From: Phycisphaerales bacterium AB-hyl4
GTDB taxonomy: Bacteria; Planctomycetota; Phycisphaerae; Phycisphaerales; Phycisphaeraceae
Reading direction: 5' to 3'
Length of the DNA stretch: 64,000 nucleotides
Assembly: GCA_041821185.1 (NCBI GenBank)
Contig: JBGUBD010000001.1
Span: 248,001 to 312,000, forward strand
Shown here: positions 59,180-64,000 of the stretch, piece by piece
How the letters are laid out: each line of letters opens with the position of its first letter
Position numbering within the stretch: position 1 is the first letter of the stretch
Translations under genes and position numbers: made by a program
Notes under the pieces: generated by a model
What the model was told of the DNA's origin: nothing
The model's database searches: none
What the model saw: only the letters and a program-made list of their open reading frames with translations

Positions 59180-61585
59180 TCACACCAACCCCGCCCGCCG
59201 ACGCCCCCACCACTCCAACGTCAAGCAGCCGACAATCATCGCAAGCACCTGCCAACGTCCCAACCCCGACCACGACCGCGGCCGCGTCGGCTCCGCCTCC
59301 GTCCGCGCCAGCCGCCGGTCCGCCATGTCCGCCAACAGCCGACCCGCTTCGCCCAGCTCAAATCGCTTCCCGCCCGTCGCCGCCGCCAGTTCCGCCAGCA
59401 CGCTCAGCCGGGCCGACGGGTCCAACCGCTCGACCGACCGCTCCGTCACCATCAACCGCGCCTCTGCCGACACATCCGCAAGCTCGCCCGCCTCATCCGC
59501 CGCCGCGGTCAGCTCAAACCGATGCACCCCCGCCTCATCCGACTGGTAGCTGCCGCGAAACGAACTCGCCCGGCGATCGTCCCGCGCGAGCGTCACCGCC
59601 CGCACCTCACCGCTCGGCCCCGTCACGCGCAGCCTCGGCTCAAAGTCAGGCGACACATACCGCGTACTGACCGTCACCCCCACCGCCTCGCCAGGCTCAA
59701 CCGCCAACCGCTCCAGCGACAACGACACAGCCTGTCCGGGCAGAAAATCACCCGCCCCCGCCAGCCACCGCACCGCCCGCGACCAGAACAGGTGATACAC
59801 CGTCTCATACGCCTGTAACTCGCTCGGCAGCATCGCCCACCGCCAAAGCCCGTCCGTCAACACCGCCAGCACCCGCCCACGCCCCGCGCTTAACTGCACC
59901 ACCGCCGCCATGCCGGGCGAATCATCGTCCCCCGCCGCCTGCCGCATCAACACCACCGACGCCGACCGCTCGCGCACCACCCGCGTCGCCGCCAGCATGC
60001 CCGGCAAGCGCGTCGTCAACACGTCCGCCATATCCGCATCCGCATCTGCTAACTCACCCAGCGCATCAAACTGCAACAGCGGGCTCGCCGCCCCCGCCTC
60101 CGTCAGCCGCAAGGCCAACCCCGCCACCTGCGCTTCGCCCCACTCGACCGGCGCGATCGGCTCGAACACCGCCATCGCCGCCGCCCCCGCCTCCGTCGTC
60201 ACATCAAACGGCCGACCGCGCGCCAGCACCACCGCCCCGCCATGCTCCCGCACAAAATCCACCAACCCCCGCGCCGCCTCACCCGGGAAAAACCGCTCCA
60301 CACGTCGGCCAAGCACCACCACGTCAAACGCCGACAGCGCCGCGCCGTCCAATGCATCCGCATCAAAGTCCACCCCGCCCGCCGCAGGCCGCTGCACGAT
60401 CCGCCGACCCCCGCCAAGCTGGTGCACCGCATGCAACGCCACCTGTGCATCATCCCGCAACACCCGCCCCAGCCATCGCGTCTCCCAGTAAGGCTCACCT
60501 TCGAGCATCAGCACCCGCAGCCGGTCGCCCGTCACCTGCACAAACACCACCGACCGCGCCGTCGAAGATTCAAACTCCGCCTCATCCCCCGCCCGCTCAT
60601 CCACCGGCGACACCCGCACCTCATACCCATGCACCGTCACCCCCCCACCTTCCGCCCCCCCATCTCCATCTTCATCCCCCCAAAGCCCACGGACTCCGTC
60701 CGTGGGTCCCCCCGCCCCCGGAAGCCCCGGAAGCCCCCCCGAAATCGCCCCCGGCTCAATCTCAAACGCCACCGCCTCCGTCACCCCACCCTCATCCAAC
60801 CACACCCGCCGCGACGCCACCACCTCCCCCTCATACGACACCTCCACCGCCACCTCACGCTCACCCAGCCCCCGAGGCCACAACTGCACATGCAGCATCG
60901 TCGTCTCCCCCGACAACAACACATCCGCATCCACCCACGCCTGCACCGCAAGCCCCGGCGAACCATCCACCTCACCCACCGGCACGACATGCACCGTCGC
61001 CCCCGCCTCCGCCAACCGCCGCGTCACCGCCGGGTCGCGGCCGCGCTCCGTATCATGCCCGTCGCTCAACACCACAAACACAGGCGACCCTTCACCCCGC
61101 GCCGCCGACGACGTCAACGCCTCATCCAGCGCGGCAAACAACCGCGTCTGATCCCCGCTCGGCTCATGGTCCGCCAACCCCGCTGTCTCCATCGGACGCA
61201 CGTCCGCGTCAAACCCCAACACCCGCACGTCTCCCGCCTCGCTCAGGCGACCGAGTTGCGCTTCGCTCAACCACCCCGCCGTCAACGCCGACCATCGCGA
61301 CATCGCCTGCCCGTCATCGCCCACCACATCCGCCTCGCTCATGCTCGCCGACGTATCCACCAGCAGCGTCACCGCGCCCCCATCATCCGCCGCCTCTCCC
61401 GCCTCTCGCTCCGCAACGCCATGCCCAGCCAGCACCCACGCCGCTCCCGCAATCGCCGCCATCCGCAGCCCCAGCCACACACTCGCCCGCCCCGCTCCCG
61501 CCGCAGGGCAATCCACCCGCCGCCATCGCCACACCGCCGTCCCCGCCGCCGTCACGATCACCATCACTACAACCCATCCGCTCAT
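59180..61585 (-). CDS. VWA-domain membrane protein (BatB/glutamine-amidotransferase-like)
   Basis: An 801-residue membrane protein. One N-terminal helix pair (about 3-18 and 38-55) is followed by a VWA domain with MIDAS DTSAS (D77-S81). A beta domain and a class I amidotransferase-like domain (about 395-560; RLRVLMLEGEPYWETRWLGRVL) come next, then a C-terminal helix (about 770-790). A 28-base palindrome is built into the frame (60682-60709), giving GGPTDGVRGLWG. Its ATG overlaps the stop of the upstream VWA gene (ATGA), so they are coupled. Function unknown; complexes with MoxR-type ATPases are typical of relatives. Confidence 0.78.
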   Translation of the reverse strand: MSGWVVVMVIVTAAGTAVWRWRRVDCPAAGAGRASVWLGLRMAAIAGAAWVLAGHGVAEREAGEAADDGGAVTLLVDTSASMSEADVVGDDGQAMSRWSALTAGWLSEAQLGRLSEAGDVRVLGFDADVRPMETAGLADHEPSGDQTRLFAALDEALTSSAARGEGSPVFVVLSDGHDTERGRDPAVTRRLAEAGATVHVVPVGEVDGSPGLAVQAWVDADVLLSGETTMLHVQLWPRGLGEREVAVEVSYEGEVVASRRVWLDEGGVTEAVAFEIEPGAISGGLPGLPGAGGPTDGVRGLWGDEDGDGGAEGGGVTVHGYEVRVSPVDERAGDEAEFESSTARSVVFVQVTGDRLRVLMLEGEPYWETRWLGRVLRDDAQVALHAVHQLGGGRRIVQRPAAGGVDFDADALDGAALSAFDVVVLGRRVERFFPGEAARGLVDFVREHGGAVVLARGRPFDVTTEAGAAAMAVFEPIAPVEWGEAQVAGLALRLTEAGAASPLLQFDALGELADADADMADVLTTRLPGMLAATRVVRERSASVVLMRQAAGDDDSPGMAAVVQLSAGRGRVLAVLTDGLWRWAMLPSELQAYETVYHLFWSRAVRWLAGAGDFLPGQAVSLSLERLAVEPGEAVGVTVSTRYVSPDFEPRLRVTGPSGEVRAVTLARDDRRASSFRGSYQSDEAGVHRFELTAAADEAGELADVSAEARLMVTERSVERLDPSARLSVLAELAAATGGKRFELGEAGRLLADMADRRLARTEAEPTRPRSWSGLGRWQVLAMIVGCLTLEWWGRRRAGLV
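60682..60709. repeat. CCCACGGAC palindrome in frame within VWA gene
   Basis: Arms CCCACGGAC (60686-60694) and GTCCGTGGG (60698-60706). On the coding strand it reads PTDGVRGL. It is the same element, in the same reading frame, as at 61696 and 61865. Confidence 0.85.
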
Positions 61586-63699
61586 CTCACACCCCCTCTC
61601 CCGACCCACATCCCCTCCACTGCCAGCAGCACCAGCCCCGCCACCACGCACCACATCCAAAGCTCAACCCCCGCCCGCCCATCATCCCACCCGCGAAGCC
61701 CACGGACTGCGTCCGTGGGCCCACCCACCACACGCCCATCCAACTCCGCCACCCGCTCCGCCCCCACCGGCCGCAAATCGCTCGCCCCCGGCTCCACCGT
61801 CACCCAAACCCCGCCCACCACCACCTCATCCTCCCCACCATCCGACGCCCTATCCCTCCCCCGAAGCCCACGGACTCCGTCCGTGGGTCCGCCCCCCTCC
61901 CCCTCACGCACCACATACCCGCCCGGCCGCCCCCCTGGGTCACTCGCCCCTCCCGGGTGCACCTCAACCGCCCCCGCCGCGCCCGGCGAAAGATGCCGCA
62001 CCAACTGATGCACCAGCGGCGCCATCGCAGGCCCACGCACAAAATCACCCCCGCCCTCCCCAGGCGACAAACTCCCCGCAACCATCGCCAACCGCCCCTC
62101 ATCCACCACACCCCACGCCACCGCCGGCGAACCGTCCGCAAAGTAAACCAACCCCGTCGCATCACCCGCGAGCGTCCCCGCCCATGTCCGCCCCAACCGC
62201 GACCGCAACAACGCCGCCCGCGCCGGCCCCTCGAACACCGCCAGCACATCGTGATCAAACCGCCCCGCACCGAACCGCCGACCGCCCCAGGCCCCCGCCG
62301 CGTCCGGGGGGTCCGCCTCATCCGTCGGCAGCATCGGCAGCGTCACCTGCTCCGACAGCAACCCCGCCGACCGCAGCGCCGCCGCATCGTCCACCACCCA
62401 CATCACCCCGCCGCCGCGCCGCAGGTGCGCCGCCAGCCCCGCCCGCTCTGCTGACGACAGCGCCCCCGCCTCCACCAGCAACACCACCGCATCGCGATCG
62501 ATCGCCGCCGTCAGCGCGCTCGGCGAACCCACCGTCAACGCCACCCCCGTCAACCGCCGCGCATCATTCTCATCATCATCACGACCGCTCGGCCGCAGCG
62601 CTCGCGATACGAAGTACGCCGCGCCCGACGCATCATCCACATCCCCGCGCGTCAGCAGATGCACCGCCCGCGCCGCCCGCACATACACAAACACTCCCGC
62701 CCGATCGTCCGCTGCCAGCGCATCGTCCGCCCCCACCCGGTCCACCACCACCTCCTGCAACCCCGCCTCATCAAACACCACCTCAAAGCTCACCGTCGCT
62801 CGCCCCCCATCACCGTCGAGCTCAACTGAAACCACCCGCCTGTCCGCCTCATCACCCGCATCATCATCCCCCCCCACGCGCAGCGCCACCGTCGCCGAGA
62901 CCGCCGCCGGCCCATAGTTGCTCACCTCCCCCATCACCGTCGCCGACTGCCCGACCACCGGCTGCGCGGGCGACACACGCACCCGCCCCACCGCCACGTT
63001 ATCCGTCGGCCCTTCAATCGCGTGGTACCGCACCGCCGCCCCCGCAGGCAATCTCGCCGTCGCCTGATCCGACCATTGCGTTGCCTGTGCATCGCCGAAC
63101 ACCTCAACGCGCAGCGCCCGCGGCGGATCGTCCGCCAATCGCCGATGCGCTTCGCCCGCCCTGACCATCGCCTCCCCCATTCGGCCGTGCTCGTACGTCA
63201 CCTCCACCTCACGCAGCCGAGCGATCAGCGCATCCTGCCGACCCGTCGGCTCAGGCAGCAGAAGCGTCGGCCGCGCGTCGAGCAGCACCACGCTCGCGCG
63301 ATCGCGCACCGGGTCGACCGCCTGCAACAATTCAATCGCCCGCCGACGCGCCTCGTCGAACAGCATCGCCCCCCGCACGCTGCGCTGCATCGACACCGTC
63401 CGATCCACCACGATCACCACATGGTCACCCGCCCGCGCATCCACCCCCGCCGCCGTCGGCGATTGCCACCTCGGCTGCATGAACGCCAGCGCAATCAACC
63501 CCACCGCGGTCGCCCGCAACAACATCACCGCCCAATGTCGTAACCGCCGCCACCGCGTCGCCTCTGCCTGCGATGCAATAACAAACCGCACCGCCGGGAA
63601 CATCACCCGCCGCCCGCCGCGTCGACTCAACAGGTGCGCAGCCATCGCCGCCGCCATCGCCGCCGCGACGCCCAAGCCCCACCACGGACTGGCAAACAT
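61582..63699 (-). CDS. BatA-like VWA-domain membrane protein
   Basis: A 705-residue membrane protein. The BatA N-terminus (FASPWWGLGVAAA...HLLSRRGGRRVMFPAVRF) has two helices near 5-22 and 54-73. The VWA MIDAS is DRTVS (about 99-103). Beta-sandwich and amidotransferase-like segments follow, and a C-terminal helix is near 680-698 (MWCVVAGLVLLAVEGMW). The C-terminal quarter contains two in-frame palindromes (61696, 61865). The ATG at 63699 is preferred to a TTG four codons upstream because it fits the family start. Overlaps the next VWA gene by four bases. Confidence 0.8.
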   Translation of the reverse strand: MFASPWWGLGVAAAMAAAMAAHLLSRRGGRRVMFPAVRFVIASQAEATRWRRLRHWAVMLLRATAVGLIALAFMQPRWQSPTAAGVDARAGDHVVIVVDRTVSMQRSVRGAMLFDEARRRAIELLQAVDPVRDRASVVLLDARPTLLLPEPTGRQDALIARLREVEVTYEHGRMGEAMVRAGEAHRRLADDPPRALRVEVFGDAQATQWSDQATARLPAGAAVRYHAIEGPTDNVAVGRVRVSPAQPVVGQSATVMGEVSNYGPAAVSATVALRVGGDDDAGDEADRRVVSVELDGDGGRATVSFEVVFDEAGLQEVVVDRVGADDALAADDRAGVFVYVRAARAVHLLTRGDVDDASGAAYFVSRALRPSGRDDDENDARRLTGVALTVGSPSALTAAIDRDAVVLLVEAGALSSAERAGLAAHLRRGGGVMWVVDDAAALRSAGLLSEQVTLPMLPTDEADPPDAAGAWGGRRFGAGRFDHDVLAVFEGPARAALLRSRLGRTWAGTLAGDATGLVYFADGSPAVAWGVVDEGRLAMVAGSLSPGEGGGDFVRGPAMAPLVHQLVRHLSPGAAGAVEVHPGGASDPGGRPGGYVVREGEGGGPTDGVRGLRGRDRASDGGEDEVVVGGVWVTVEPGASDLRPVGAERVAELDGRVVGGPTDAVRGLRGWDDGRAGVELWMWCVVAGLVLLAVEGMWVGRGGVR
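61696..61722. repeat. CCCACGGAC palindrome in frame within VWA gene
   Basis: Arms GCCCACGGAC (61698-61707) and GTCCGTGGGC (61711-61720). It encodes PTDAVRGL on the minus strand, just before the C-terminal helix of the BatA-like protein. Confidence 0.85.
61865..61889. repeat. CCCACGGAC palindrome in frame within VWA gene
   Basis: Arms CCCACGGAC (61867-61875) and GTCCGTGGG (61879-61887). It encodes PTDGVRGL in the same frame as the other two copies, about 170 bases from the copy at 61696. Confidence 0.85.
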
Positions 63700-63710
63700 C
63701 AGATTAGCCA

Positions 63711-63730
63711 ACAGATTTGCGATAATCTGT
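63711..63730. promoter_or_regulatory. Operator-like inverted repeat ACAGATT-N6-AATCTGT
   Basis: A perfect 7-base dyad with a 6-base centre lies 12 bases before the ATG of the BatA-like gene and 150 bases before the divergent peroxiredoxin gene. Size and placement suit a dimeric repressor site. No regulator gene is adjacent. Confidence 0.4.
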
Positions 63731-63774
63731 ATCTTTCAAACCCCCGAACAACCCGAACCCAGACACCCCCCAAT

Positions 63775-63810
63775 AAAGCCCACGGATGTAGCGCAGCGAA
63801 TCCGTGGGAC
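63775..63810. repeat. CCCACGGAT palindrome with long loop
   Basis: AAAGCCCACGGAT, then a GTAGCGCAGCG loop, then AATCCGTGGG. It is almost identical to the unit at 42634, with one base changed in the loop. It lies about 70 bases before the peroxiredoxin start. Confidence 0.8.
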
Positions 63811-63880
63811 CACGCAAACCAACCCGCACCAACCCACCCCCCACACTCGCAACACCCATTCTAGAAAGGACCGCCCCCGC

Positions 63881-64000
63881 ATGGCCACAGAACCCGCCAG
63901 CCTCATCGACCCCGGCAAAACCGCCCCCGCCTTCACCCTCAAAGACCAGCAAGGCAACACCCACCGCCTTTCCCAATACAAAGGCCGCTGGGTCCTGCTC
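63881..64000 (+). CDS. bcp: Peroxiredoxin (BCP/PrxQ-like), N-terminal part
   Basis: Only the first 40 residues are inside the window. LIDPGKTAPAFTLKDQQGNT, then LSQYKGRWVLL is the usual opening of BCP/PrxQ-type thiol peroxidases. The catalytic cysteine, expected shortly after, falls outside the window, so a TlpA or other AhpC/TSA-family member cannot be excluded. The ATG at 63881 has AGAAAGGA about 10 bases upstream. Confidence 0.75.
   Translation, partial: MATEPASLIDPGKTAPAFTLKDQQGNTHRLSQYKGRWVLL

Noticed and set aside
59122..63164. Long + strand Pro/Arg/His-rich frames
   Set aside because: They are shadows of the two VWA genes, which have clear MIDAS and membrane segments on the minus strand.

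Overview
The window is GC-rich DNA with many T4P, HD-GYP, VWA and lipoprotein genes. Several features together point to a Gram-negative planctomycete, most likely class Phycisphaerae. These are a paired McsA/McsB arginine kinase module, an oversized SecA, a PilM-N-O-P cluster with two PilB-type ATPases, a type V autotransporter, BatA-like VWA membrane proteins, and many small palindromic repeats. The taxonomic placement is inference; no rRNA or tRNA gene was seen.

Layout. 1-3.7 kb: adenylate-kinase-like gene, mcsA-mcsB, a DinB-fold protein and an unknown gene. 4-8.7 kb: a methyltransferase, a thioredoxin-fold lipoprotein, a nitrilase-family amidohydrolase, lipoproteins and a D-amino-acid oxidoreductase. 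8.8-11.4 kb: D-amino-acid transaminase and guaA. 11.7-19.8 kb: membrane protein, LuxR-type regulator, then type IIA topoisomerase A and B subunits with two small genes between them. 19.9-27 kb: a leftward signalling and pilus operon (histidine kinase, response regulator, HD-GYP, STAS, PilB-type ATPase, PilC). 27-38.9 kb: autotransporter, tandem fluoride channels, GT-C glycosyltransferase, second HD-GYP, galK, clpP and an HDOD-GGDEF protein. 39-46.8 kb: HAD phosphatase, proA and a 1362-residue SecA. 47-52 kb: PAS histidine kinase, VWA protein and site-2 protease. 52-57.6 kb: leftward pilM-pilN-pilO-pilP-like-pilB. 58-64 kb: a membrane-anchored protein, a candidate structured RNA ending in a strong terminator, two overlapping VWA genes and the start of a peroxiredoxin.

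Themes. Cyclic-di-GMP and two-component signalling recur beside pilus genes, so surface attachment or motility control is the main physiology visible. Protein quality control (McsAB, ClpP, S2P), export (SecA, autotransporter) and redox genes make up much of the rest.

The most unusual material is repetitive. At least seven double-hairpin inverted repeats lie between genes. Heptamer arrays are often arranged as inverted repeats. A short CCCACGG/CCGTGGG palindrome lies between genes and also in frame inside two neighbouring VWA genes, where it always encodes PTD-x-VRGL. A heptamer repeat also appears to have been absorbed into guaA. Together with the unidentified structured RNA at 58.85-59.09 kb and the repeat-expanded SecA, these are the best candidates for undescribed biology.
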